A DNA stretch of 64,000 bases from Onchidella celtica. Lineage: Eukaryota; Mollusca; Gastropoda; Systellommatophora; Onchidiidae. The position numbers were made by a program, and so were the translations under genes. Where the stretch lies: positions 35,322,807-35,386,806 of the forward strand of contig OZ007573.1 in the NCBI GenBank assembly GCA_963931925.1, read 5' to 3'. Below, in pieces: positions 1 through 13,400 of this stretch; position 1 is the first letter of the stretch; every line of letters starts with the position of its first letter. A model generated the notes under the pieces. It ran no database searches. It saw only the letters and a list, made by a program, of their open reading frames with translations, and was not told the DNA's origin.

Positions 1-59
1 TGCTCATATCTCAAAGTAACTAGAGTTGAAAATTCATATTTGCTCCAAAAAAAAACCTC

Positions 60-785
60 AACATACCTCCCAGCCAACAGCCCTATCGAAATCTGATGCG
101 CTAGGACTGACGTCAAGTTTGCACAAATTAATGACATCATTCCTACGTAGATCCACTGGTTTTGACATTGCAGTGACATTGGACTGATGTAGGGAACCCG
201 CCCCTATGGTAGTCTTACCAATCCTATAGAAATCTACATCAAATTGACATAGGCTTCCTGGCTAGACTGTTTTTCATTGACACTTCAGATAGTTAGCACT
301 GTTTAAAGTTGGATTCATAAAATGTATGTCAAGGCCAACAGAAACCTCCCCTGTGAAAATTCACCTCCCAATCCACTAACACTGTTATATGACTGGGGCA
401 ACATATACTGCCTCTTATCTAACACAAAACATTTCTTTACTAAAGTTTACTTAGTTTCGACATCATTAACACTCTGGGATGTTTATGCAGCCTACTGAAC
501 ACACTTGTCAAACACTACACTGCAAACAGAGAACAACAGTATAGGCTATACTAAATAAAATTAATTAAAATTATGAACATGATATTCCTGCCGTTATCCC
601 TAGGTCAATCTAATGTAGATTTGTATAGGATTTCCATAGGGTTGGTAGGTTCCTTACATTAAACTGACCTTAGCGCAAAGTGATAACCAGAGGATCTATG
701 GAGGAACAGCACAACTCCAATGATCAGACTTGATGTCAATCCTAAGCATCAGATTTCCGTAAGGTTGCTGGCTGGGATATTACTA
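60..785. repeat. Fold-back (inverted-repeat) element
   Basis: The left part (about 63-265) reappears as an imperfect reverse complement in the right part (about 590-780). For example CCCAGCCAACAGCC near 68 and GGTTGCTGGCTGGG near 763 are partners, both next to a GAAATCTGATGC / GCATCAGATTTCC pair. Each arm also has shorter internal inverted similarity around CCTATAGAAATCTACATCAA. No reading frame is present. A related piece occurs at 7930-8090, so this is a dispersed family. It looks like a non-autonomous fold-back or MITE-type element; superfamily not determined. Confidence 0.5.
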
Positions 786-1837
786 TTGCAGTAAAACTAC
801 GGCTACAGGCCGGGTTAGAATACATTTCCACCCAAGTCAGCACAGCCTGACCAGCTCAGCTCAGCTTGTATTCTTCTCGCTGGGAGCTATGATATCTAGA
901 GGTACTATTTATATCAAGAACTTGGCCACACACGTAACATGAACACACTTCTTTTGCTGACAGTAGACATGCTGGGCCTGGTTGGCACAACAAAAGACGG
1001 TGTAACAGTCCATGCTGGGCTGAACCGGCTGGACTGGGCTGACTTCGGTGGGAACACATCATGGTTAGAAATTCTGTGGATGACTAAATGATATCCAGGG
1101 CCAAGTGAATAAACGTGTGCATGCACGCTTTATTCCAGTGAAAAAATTCTTACCTTATCTCAGAATCCAATGCAGACATTCAGGCCACGTTGCCGTCAAA
1201 ACTGCCTTTCCGAGCAACTTCACATTCTCAGAATTACCTTGTACTTGTCGATATTGAAGTTTCGATGATATCCAAGGAGTCGCGTTCGTTTCAGAATTAA
1301 ATTTGAGCTACCTTTTTAATCAATTAGTAAAATGCAAATTAACGCCAACATTAAGAGAGATGAAAAAATAACGAAACAATTCTTTTATCATTATCCTCCG
1401 ACGTTCCAGAATTTTATTGTGTCTTAGTAGGCCAAGCATCCATTGAATAGAATGGTGATTTTTTTCTCCCAAGTTTATGTAGTAAAATTACACAACTAGT
1501 CAAGCAATCAACCTATAATGACATACAGATTCACTCTAAACAAGTGTGAGTCTTTATATATAGTAACTTAAGCTGTCACATTTTCATGAACTCCATACGC
1601 CTCTGTTGCAGTATCGAAAGTCTCTCTACAAAACACTGCGTACGACTGTAATTTCTCTACAGCTGAAACAAGTTGCACGTGTAAAAATTTACAAATACCT
1701 CGCTCAAAACTGACGCTTGTTTTGGTTGACAAGAGACAAAAGAGGGCGGGGGGGGGGGGGGTTCTGGTTCACAAAGATTACCTTGCTTTGCCCCACAAGG
1801 ATTTAAGAAGGAGCGAGAGAAAATACTGCTAATCAAT
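786..1837. other. Non-coding, no gene seen
   Basis: No convincing exon, RNA gene or repeat with clear ends was seen. The short frames here carry no recognisable domain. A run of G occurs near 1748-1760. Confidence 0.5.
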
Positions 1838-2095
1838 GTGTCTCCGCGTTAGTGAGTACTGGTGAATAAGTAAGCAAGTGAATGCAAGGGGGGGGGGGTG
1901 AGAAGTCAGTGAAAGGGGGGGGGGCTCTAATACAACGTGAGTGTCTCCGTGTTTGTGAGTTCTGATTGAATAAGTGAGCCAGTGAATGCATAATATATAT
2001 ATAAGGAGGTGAGAAGTTAGTAAAGATAGGGGACAATTATACCTCCGTCTTTATGAGTGCTGGTGAGTCATTGAATGCATGGGGGGGGGGGGGGG
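1838..2095. repeat. Degenerate ~100 bp tandem repeat with poly-G tracts
   Basis: Three imperfect units begin with variants of GTGTCTCCGTGTTTGTGAGT (near 1838, 1940 and 2045), continue through GTGAATAAGTGAGCCAGTGAATGCA, and end in a G-rich block followed by GTGAGAAGTCAGT. G runs of 9-14 bases occur in several units, so length variation between individuals is likely. Confidence 0.65.
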
Positions 2096-2451
2096 CACTT
2101 TTGTGTTTTGTAGTGAATAAACGGACTAAGTCTCCTCCATTGTTGCCAGTGAATCGTTACCATTGTAACACGCAACTTTGTTTTATATTTTTCACAGGTT
2201 GTTTAAACATGCCTGAATTATGAATCATATCTCTGTTTTTAAAAACAGTACAAAACTTGCATTATTATAATGAGCCCGAGCAGATTGCGTGCAGTACTAA
2301 TTAAGATCCATTTGCATCAGAAAATGATCTGAAGATGACTGAAGCTTCCATACGGTATAATTATATCATGGTTTTTGATAATAATAGAAGTCAAATTTAT
2401 CTGCACCATAATCATAATGAATTATTGTATACAGACAGTCAGACAGATCCA

Positions 2452-2970
<519 letters not shown>

Positions 2971-4497
2971 AGACGGGCGGACAGAGGGGAAAGACAGGCA
3001 GATAGACAGACAGTCTGATAGGCAGATAGATAGGGAGATAGTATAAATAGACATGCACACAGACGGAGGAGAAAGATTGTGTTCGATTTATTATGGAGGT
3101 AGCATAAATTCATGTTCTTATCCTCCTCCTTGTCGCTCTCGCCTCATCTTCCTGAAGCACCTCTTTTTCCTCCTCAGTGGGCTTTGATGAACCAATGTGA
3201 CAGAGACATTGGACCCATATTAATTAAGTCCTTGGCCCAACAAACTGTTTTGCCCATTATTGTTATACTGTGTTTTCTCAGACTCCACTTGTGTGGTCCA
3301 ACTGACCTTGACTCATTGTTGCAGTACAACGGGAAATACATGCAACTCGAAGTGAAAAAATACCTTGGCTTTCCTATACTTTTCTGCGCTCATCAGCCGT
3401 CCCCTTAAAATGACAAGGTTCCATCTCCACTTTTTGGCTGAACTGAGTTACACACTACTCCTACATACCATTGTGTATCAAAGTATAAAGCAAATTCAGC
3501 TTGTAATTTTTGAAGGCTTTCGCGACACATCTTTTTCAAAACTAAAATTCACATTCACAATATTTTACCCATAGGAAAAGTAAATATTTCATCGCCAGCC
3601 CCGTGGATTCTGGGAAATAATCGAAGATCTTCCTTCTAAGGTTACAGGCATTTCCAGTGCAATCAACGGACTGTGAAAAAGGAAAGTGGTCATTTATCTG
3701 GAAAAAAAAAACACTGACTTCTGTTGACAGAATAAATTAATGACCCCCATTCTTGGTTGCTATCTTGAAAGCATGCATTTTGTGTAAATAATGTCTGTTT
3801 ATATATTCATTTAGCTACAAGGATATGTGATGTGTCAAACAAATCGCAGTTTTGATGGGAGTGATTCATAATGTTGATTCAATACAACAAAACTGTTTCA
3901 TAATAGTTAAAAACCAAAATAACTCCACTATCATGTAGTAAACTCACTGTAGTCGCAAAACTTCTCCAAGAATCTTTAATATTTTCCTCTTACTTTCTAT
4001 TGTGCATTTTTAAAAAATTATTATTGGCATTAGGAATAATTTCAATAGGTTTGCTTTGCTCTTATTGTGATCCACCAACTCAATGTCGTAAAAAAAAAAA
4101 AAACTCTCTTTTTTTGTTGTTTTCAAACTCACTTTCATACAAACCTCGAGTTTGAACAACAACAATAATAATGTAATACGTTTGATGAAAGCTCACCAGA
4201 AACTCAGTTTTGTCTTCAAATGCTCGCTGGTTCAAATCACTCGTGAAGTGGGCGTCCGAGCAAACTGTGTCATTGAAGAATTTCAAGTGATATTGTGCAG
4301 AGCGTCCAGTTTACATTGAGTGACACTCTTACTCAACAGCGTCTCTTTCATTTGCGAAAACAATTTCAGAAAAGTATTGTAAATTTACTGCATGTCCAAG
4401 AGAAACAAACGGAACAGTCTGGTACTTACAAAAGACGCCCATACAAGGAACTGTCAACGAAAATCGCTGATTACGTGAACGTGTACGTGACCCTAAC
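2971..4497. other. Non-coding upstream region of the TRIM-NHL gene
   Basis: No exon with domain similarity was recognised. The last few hundred bases must contain the promoter and 5' untranslated sequence of the gene starting at 4498, but no TATA box or initiator could be assigned with confidence. Confidence 0.4.
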
Positions 4498-7400
4498 ATG
4501 GCCCGACGCAAAGGCAAACAGGGAGGAGGTGGGAAGAAGCAAGATAAAAGCAAACAAGGTAAGTACTTCAACCAAGAAACTGACAGGATTTTTAGGCAAC
4601 ATGAGCTTTCTGCTCTTCATCATCCGTTCCTGGCCAAAGACTTATATTTTATGTGTTTGAAAATAAATGGCTGGCAGCTGGAAAGGGATACGGACGACAC
4701 AACCAGACCATCCAGGGAGGTCTTCCCCCCGTCCGCGCAACTTACCAAAAAGTTTACAAACATAAATGATTAAGATATAAGCTTAAACAACCTAAATCCA
4801 CTTATCAATTTGCAATCAATGTTTTGGGGGTAAGGGTTAGGGTTAGGGTTACAAATACGAAACCCAGCCTTTTGATAAGCCCGCTCAAGTCCCCGCTTTA
4901 GTGTGTTTTCTTGACTGGCGCGGACGGGCGGAAGACCTTCCACCATCCATTTAAGATACCATAAAACTATCCTTGGAAGGTCTTCCGCCCGTCCGCGCCA
5001 GTCAAGAAAACACAACTACCCCAGCCCCTTTTCGCCTGATTAGTCAATTTGACTACCGCCCATTGATACAAACTGACTAGATCTAGACCTTCACGCCCAC
5101 AGGTCCATCTGACCATTCCAATGCAGGTTGTTTAAGCTTAGATCTAGATCTAGATCTATATCTTAATCATATTATGTTTAACTTTTTAACTTTTTGGTAA
5201 GTGGCGCGGACGGGGGGAAGACCTCCCCTATCCTTAACCTTAACGTACGGAACTCTTTCCAAATGACTTGTTTTCCTTACTGCCACCCCCCCCCCCCAAA
5301 ACACACAAGTCGTGACGGTTTCAAGACCAAGTTCCATCAGCAACAGCGTCTATACTTTAAGAAAAGTAAGATTTCCATTCAGTCGTGCCAATAAAATGAA
5401 AAAAAGTCCTTGGATTTCCTCGTGTATTTTTTAGATGATTCGCGGGTTTTTCTTAGGCTGGTTGATGACGGGATGGTGTCTTTTTCCTGATTATTAGACA
5501 TGTTGCTGTTGAAAGAGTTTGTCTGCCTCTGTTTTGAGCAGCTCATCTGATCTGCGATGTTGTCTAGGTATTTTTTGCAGTATTGGACCCGTTCCAATCA
5601 GTGCTATAAATGTTTTGTCGGCTCGACATTGGGGTGGGGATGAGGTTAGGGGTGCTTGCCCCCCTATTTTCTTGCATGTAGTGTCATTTGCGCCGATTTT
5701 TATTGTCAAATTCGTTCAAATCACACTAGATCTAATTGGAACGGGTCCAATACTGCAATTGTACCGTTTTCTATTTGATATGATGTGAATTCGTGGAGGA
5801 GGAGGAGTTCTCTCAAACTTTGGAGATCTGACGATTTCTCTTCGCCAAGAGATTCAATTGTCCTTATTCTAGCAGTGCATGTGTTATAGGATAGGAAGTG
5901 AAAACACTGGGAGGAGTACCATATGACTAACTGAACTTCAGTCGAGCACATATTTTTTGTTCTGTTCATCACCAAGCCCCGCATTTACTATAAAAACACC
6001 CATCTAACTCGCCATCTAACAAACTCGCCGTGGCGCTGCCCTCCCTGAGACCCCCCGCTCACCGACGTTCCTTAAGTCGAGTCCCTGCCACGTAACTCAC
6101 ATGGAACCCCTGCCAAAACATCTATGACCAAGCATATTATAATATTTAGAATGCCTCAGATGAGCTATGTCGGCTTTTTATACATGTACGTCGATTAAAA
6201 AAATATTTTTTGTTGAGGTTTTACAACTATCTTTCACACTGCCCCACTTTTGTTAATGCAACACAAGGAAAGAGTTCCGTACATCCCAACCACTTTGAAC
6301 GCTACAATTCTTCACAGGGTTAGGGTTAGGGATAAGGAAAACGTCAGGGATAGCTGAATGGTAATTGATAGGATTATGGTTAGAAAAAATATTTCGGGGT
6401 AGGGGTAAGAATACACAAAGTGGTCAGAACGTACGGAACTCTTCCCCAACATAGTCGTAACTATTTTTTTTTCTTTCAACAGGGACAGAAGAGGCTTCTC
6501 CAGCCAAAAGTTTGACGGACACTGAACAAGCTGGAGGGAGTGATAACGCTGGCAACACAGAAGCAAGCGAATCTCGGCAGAAGACACAGAAGCAGCTTGA
6601 TGAGAGCCAGAGACAGCCACAGCAGCCGCCTAGACAAAAGGACACAGGGTCTGACGTCAAATCGCCAGCACAAGGGAGGCCAACACCTATGAAAACTAAG
6701 GGCCAAAAGGACAAGCAGCCACTGGTAAGATCTGGTGACGAGAGGAAACAGCAGTCAAGTGACGCCACCAGTGAAGAAAGTTCCAGTGGATCACCAGCTA
6801 AGCGTGCCAAAAAGCAGCAATCGGCCGAAGTTACATCAAAGTCACAAATTAAAAAATCCGGAGGGGGAAAATCTGGTAGCTATTCACCAGCAAAGGCAGC
6901 CGCGTCCCGTACAACGCCGCGTAGCTCTTTGGAATATCTGTCCACAGGAGATGAAAGCGAAACTACAAATTCGACTTCGGCTGGCTCTTCGTCCAGCGAT
7001 TCCGAGTCTTGTGAGACGTCTGAAAATGTTGGGAAAGAACAGATCAAACAAAATCCTGGTGGTCAATCCCAACAAGCCGGACAGTCAAAACAGAAAAAAG
7101 AGGCAAGAAAATCCAGGGATGATTTGCCTGATGAGCCGATGGAAGGTGCTGATGGCGGTGTCAGTCAATCTCCCGTGGGCACATTATCCGAAAAGAAGAA
7201 CAAGAGGAAGGGGAAGAAAAAGAACAAGGGCAGAAAGGCGTCGTCACGAAATCTGTCACCACAACTGCTACAACAGCAACGAGTGCCCCAGCAGCAGACC
7301 TTACTTCGGCAGCAACGGCTGGGGAGCAGAGAAGAGCCAACAACATCAAAGAACGACAGCAACTCAGAGGGCGAGGCTGTGGTGGAAATCAAAGTGACAC

Positions 7401-10400
7401 GCAGGCAAACTATTGCGGCACAGATGCTGGAGAAATTTAGTAAAGAAATGGAGAGACTGGAGAGGCAGAAAAAGGGGTTTGAACGGCGGCAGCGACTAGC
7501 TAGTAAGTGTACTGTTGTTTTCATGATCACTGTACTCACCCTGTTACCATATCCGTGATGCCAGTATAAAGTGTTACCACATCAGTACTCACCATGTTAC
7601 CACAATCATAACTACAACAGTATCATGATCACAGCATTCACCTTATTACCACAGTCATAACCACAACAGTTCCCCCGACAACACGATCTTGAGCACAGTA
7701 GTCACCCTGTTATCACAATCATGATCACAGTATTCATCCAGTTAACATGGTCGCGAGCACAATACCTACATGTTAATACAATCATAATTACAGTATGCAT
7801 CCTATCACCACAGACATAACCACAGTTCTGATCCTATTATCCCAGTCATGATTTCAGTACTCGCCCTTTTACCAGAACTATGCTTACAGTATCACCCTAT
7901 CACTACCACGGCCAGCATCCCTATGTTACTTTCTTTGGGTTGGTCGGGTCACCGTAGGAGCGGACTTCCTACATCAAACTGACTTCTGGGCGATGCTGTA
8001 ACCATTGGATCCACGTTACGAAGGAATATCATTTACTATGAAGAAACTTCCTCTGATTGACGTGGGGTTTCTGGCTGGGACAGACTTCTCATCTTTAACA
8101 GGAACAACCTTTATACTTTTCTTACGAAATCTTTTGAGCGTATTATAAACAATACAAAAGCTCTACACATTAAATTTATCATCATAATATTATAAAGGAA
8201 ATAAGGCCTTCATTGTAATCATGAAAGGCTTTTTAACCGGTGATCCCTAAATTCTACAAAATATCAAATTACGCATAGAAAGAGATAAAGGTATGCGAGC
8301 ATATATTTCAAGAGGTCTCGATGTTCATTTTATTTTTTAATACTTTCGTTGATATAGAGCCACATCTGACTTGAACCAGAGAGTATGTATGTATAGAGAG
8401 GTTTCACTATTGATCGATTTGCACTGGGAGACACGGGAGGCTCCGCGAAACCATTGTTAGCATGGAGCGGAAAGTAGGTCGCTGCGGTAAACAATATCCG
8501 TTTGTGCATTTCCACGGGGTGTAAGAGCTTACAAACGGCTCTAGTTTCAATCAGCCCAAAAATATGAACAAACCACAGTAAACAGATATGCACGCTGTCT
8601 TTGGTGAAGGCGGTCTCTTTCAATTCTTCAATTTCTTGTTTACCGCAGCGACCTAGTTTCGCAATTTGGCGGAAGTGAAATCTCTCTATAAATACATACT
8701 CTCTGCTTGAACAGAAGAAAGTGTTCCAACATTTTGAGAAAAAAAAAAAAAAGGACGTATTTCCTTCCGGTAGAATTAAAAAGTATGACAGGAAATTTCT
8801 TTCCGAGCCTCAATTCACATATTTTTTTGGTCATCGAAACTTTTTAAATCGCATCTGTGTATTCCGCGAATCAGCGGGCCAACCAGTTTTGTTAAAGAAA
8901 CTAGTACTCATAAAAGAGACACTTTACGATATTGCAGCACGTCTTTTCCTGCTCCAAAGTAAACAGCAAGCGTAATATTAGTGGAACGTTCAAATATTAT
9001 ACGCACGTTTTTCACTTTTGATCATCCTTAAGTAGCCTTCACATAAAATACTGTTCAATCAAATGAAATCATGAAAGCTTTATTTTGTTGTAATTTACCA
9101 CTGTTACAGACTGTACCGAACCCATAATGATCAATGAATCATGTATGATTGTGTTAACTTCAAAATGCTAACGTTCACCCTCACACGTCTCCACCTCCCC
9201 CCCCCCCCTTTTTTTTTTTCATCGCTGAGATGGTAGGGAAGATCTTTGGTGGAGTCGATTAAGGTGCAGAATGGAGAGTGGTTGGTGGTTTGATTTTGAG
9301 TATGGGTTTAACGGCGTGACGGCACGAGAACGGCCACTTTGCGCCTTTAGCGGTATAGTTACTAACTGTTGATTAGTTGTTTCATATACTGCAAGGTGCT
9401 GTTACGGGGGTTGGCTGAACTATTCAAAGACGATGGCAATTAGATCTCTTTAGTCGCCAAACAAACCTACCCTCAGAGTTGAATATTACTAGCATGTTAA
9501 CAGAAGTAAACAAGGGTCAACAGACTTGGGGAAGACAGATCACAGGGACTATTACGGGTTTTTCTAAGCACTAATTTGGCATACACTTCGAAGTGCCCCC
9601 AGTTTTCTCAATTACGTCACCAATGTCGCAAAAGGGATCTGCCAGCGATATCACCAAAAATACTAGCGTTTAGAGTGAACAGAGCTCACATCTCCACCCA
9701 GCGGGGAATGCGCTGAAGTCTTGAACAATGCCAAATTCTACAAAGCCAGTATAAGGAAATTAATACTGACCTTGTTCACTGGTGAGCTATGGCTCAAGTC
9801 ACTTATATTATTATTACAACTTCACTCGCTGTGCGACTTAAAAAAAAAAATTTTTAGTCGCAGTAGCACGAACAAATCCACATGGTGACTTTACAATTAT
9901 ACCAAGCATTCTTTTCGTTCTACGCGACATGGTAAACTGTGTGCACAATTTTCAAGAGGCGCGAAGAGGGGGGGGGGGGCTCATCATATTGTATTAAGCA
10001 TTTTCCACTTTTCAATCCTTTCCAAAGGTGAAGGCATTAGTGCTGCCTACAGCTGTTTCCGGGGTACAGGAGCGGCCCGTAGATCCAAAACCCCATCAGC
10101 CTCGCCCGCCACTCGGGGTATGCTACCCAGGATTCAGTTCTCCACACCACAGCCAAGCAGCCAAAGTGCCCATGTAGAGCGTTACAGCACCCAAGGCGGT
10201 TGCGGCAGGTCAGTTTCGCTCAAAAGCGCCTTTTCTTTCAATTTGTGTACAATGTATATTTACCTTTTGTCACTCCTAACTAAACACACAACAATCGTAA
10301 GCTGCCACCATACTTGACCCAGTTAAACACGGAAGTATGTTATTACTGGGGTGGAGTTAAGTTTTGGTTAATAGACGCTGCTCCAATTAAGCCAATGTTG

Positions 10401-13400
10401 TCATCGTTATCTAACGTGTGTGTCATCACCCACAACCACCCCCCCTCCCCCACACACTTTTTTTTTTTTTCTAAAGGTAAAATAGACACATTTTAAATTA
10501 TTAATTTCAAGCGTTCTCAAGCTACTCGTAAATGGCTGTTAAATAAGTTCGGGTTATCACTGCCCAGGGTTTGCTTTGCTAGGTTTCTCCAAGTTATTAT
10601 TATTATCGGCATCAATATCGGCAGATTGAAGAAAAAAAAATAGGAAGAAAAAAGAATCTTAACTGAACTAGTACAATCGAGATTTGCACACTTTTGCATA
10701 CGGACAGACATCAGGTTGGGTAACTTCTACTTTGAAACATTTTAGTTATTTATCGGGACAGACAGGTCATTCTAACAATGCGTTACGAAGCCGAAAAAAA
10801 AGGGGGGGCGGGTTGTTTGTTTGTTTTCAGCGAACAGCTGAGATTACTGGCGTGATCACTCATTTACAATTCACAGCGCCCAAGAGTCAATGCAGCCTGG
10901 CTCGGATCGCCTTGAGGCTGGGGGACCTCCAGATCAGAGAAGACAGATTTTATCTATGTTACCTCTACCACCGATTAGATTCGCCCCTGAAATGACACAA
11001 TCAAGTCCATCAACTGCCAGCAGTGCAGTGCGGTCTCTCCAGTTTGATCGTACCCAGGGATCTCCAGGTCCTTCAAATGCTGCCTTGCCTCCCATTGAAA
11101 ACACTTCTGCAGCTGCCAAATCAGAAGGCAAAAAGTCCCCCGGTAGTATTCACTCAGGCCAAAGCACATCTGCCAACACGCGCCCTGTCACATCACCCAC
11201 TCAGTTATTTGCGGACGCGGTTGCCGGTTTGCAGCCACCGCCTTCGGAATCAGATTTAGCAATAGCAACAAAATCGATAAGCTCCTGTGTTGTATCTTCC
11301 AGAATGCCCGGAGCTTCTGGAGAGAATACCCAGCCACTCGCAACTGAAGTAACCAATATCATTAACCCTCAGATATCCGATGGTGCAAAGTCACGGGTGA
11401 CGAGTGCTGAATCTCAAACAGCTGCTATGGGTGCACAACCGCAGTCCGGAGCTTCTGAAATCGATACGCAGTCACCGGCAAAAGGTATAACCACCACTAT
11501 CAACCCTGAGAGACCTAAAGCTGTTTCACCGTCAAAATTGCCTAGTACCGAATCTCAAACAGCTGCTACAGGCGTACAACCGCAAGTTCCAAATTTCCTT
11601 GGGGCTTTTCTCCCTGGGCAACCAGTTACTCCATCTGCAGCTCAATCACTTGATGCTCGACGTGAACAAATCATAAAACATCTGGATTCAATTAACAGGT
11701 ACGTGAACAGCCACGATTTATCAGAAGACCAGCTTGCAGTGATCCTAGCTGGGTTCCACTCGGCCAAAATAAGTATAGAGAGCATGTCAGCCAAAGATCC
11801 CGTAGATTCTGGTGCAGATGGAAAACCCCCGCAAGCAAACAAGGGTAGGGACAGTAAAACTCGGATAGGAGCGACTCATCCCCAAGAGCATCGTGAGCAA
11901 AGAATAAAGGAGCCCGGAGAAAACCAGAATAATCAGAGTCAAACACAAGAGGAAGCCGAGCCACCCAGCGGAGACCATACAAAGTCTCATAAAGAATCCA
12001 AGATGAAAGATGCCCCCCAGTCGCCGCTTAAATTGTTCGCTGAAAACAATCCCGATTTCCCTGAAATTTCCACTCCATCAGCTGAAAGGGGTTCAGATGT
12101 GCAGCAAGAGGAACACGAACCAATGCCAACCAGTGATAGCGTTGCTCGTATTCTCAACAATCCAGTCGGGAGTCAACAATGTCCTGGTGATGACAAAACC
12201 GACAAAGACAATGAAAATAGCACTCAAACAGATGGGCCTAATCCGGTTGTAAGCCACGGTCCCGAAGGAAAAAGGCCCATGGAATCTCGTAGCAGCCCAA
12301 CAAGAAACATCCAATCAATGGAAGGAAATAGTGCAGTGAGCCAGGAAAAACCTGAAGCAAAACCGATTGAGTCTCAAAACCAACCTGAACATCAAACAGG
12401 TCACATCCAGCCAAATGAAGAAGCCCATGTAGCGACCCAAGAAGACTCTGAAAAACTTCAAATCAGTGAAACCACTGAGAATCGCGGGACAAGAAATGAA
12501 GAAAGTAGCTGTTCTGGCTTGGCTCTGAAAGAAAGTCCCTCCCCAAATGAAAGCCAAGGAAATTGTGCAAGTACTCTGGGTGAAGACACAAACAACTCTA
12601 ACTTTCGTACAGATAACGTGCAGCCAAAGGAAGGGCTTCCATTTGGTAAAAGCCATGAGGATCAGGAAGATAAGAAACCGACCGACAATGTTAGAGATTT
12701 ACTTGCACTGAAAAGTCCTGATTTTCCTCTCCAGGGCATTCGGCAAGACGTAGGAAATTCTGCAGTGTTAATGACAGTCCGTGATCCAACCGGAGATTCT
12801 CAAGAAAACTTGAATGATCCACCAGCCTCGAGTAAAACTATCATTTCTCAATTGGAAACACAATCATCCCAGTTAGACTCTAATGTAAAGACTGAATGCC
12901 CCGAAAATCTACCGAACGCTTCCACTGCATGTCTGGGGTCAAGCGGAGCAACTGAGGGTAAAGTTACCAAGCTAAAGATGGCGGAAGCTGAAACATCCAA
13001 AGAATGTTTACCTTCTGATAATGTTAGACAATCCGAAGCTGGAATGCAACCAGATCCAAGAGCTTCCCCTGTGAACCCGGCCGTTCATATACCAAGTCAT
13101 GGAGCCCAGACAAATGAAGAACAGTCAAATGCGCCCACAAGGAGTTGCCAGATGGCAGAAGAAAACAAACAAGTGTCCGGTGCAAGTAATTCTGATCAAC
13201 CGGCTGGCGAATTCAGTCCTTTCTTGGGAGATTCATGCGTCCGACCTAAAATTCCAAATGCAAAAAATACCGTGGAAAAGTCGAAAAAATCTAAAAAGAA
13301 ACAGACAACCCAAAAATCTTCTGCCGCAGACGCAATTCTTGACTCTGAGCAAGGAACTAATGCTTCAGCACCACAAACTCCTTCAGTATCCACCCAGAGA

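Noticed and set aside
4833-4852. TTAGGG-type repeats as an interstitial telomere
   Set aside because: Only two or three units; the same short tract recurs inside MITEs near 6318, 40840 and 42365, so it belongs to repeats.
10684-10995. Separate small gene upstream of the large exon
   Set aside because: The frame overlaps the real exon in another frame and shows no domain; exon phases give a continuous TRIM-NHL gene instead.
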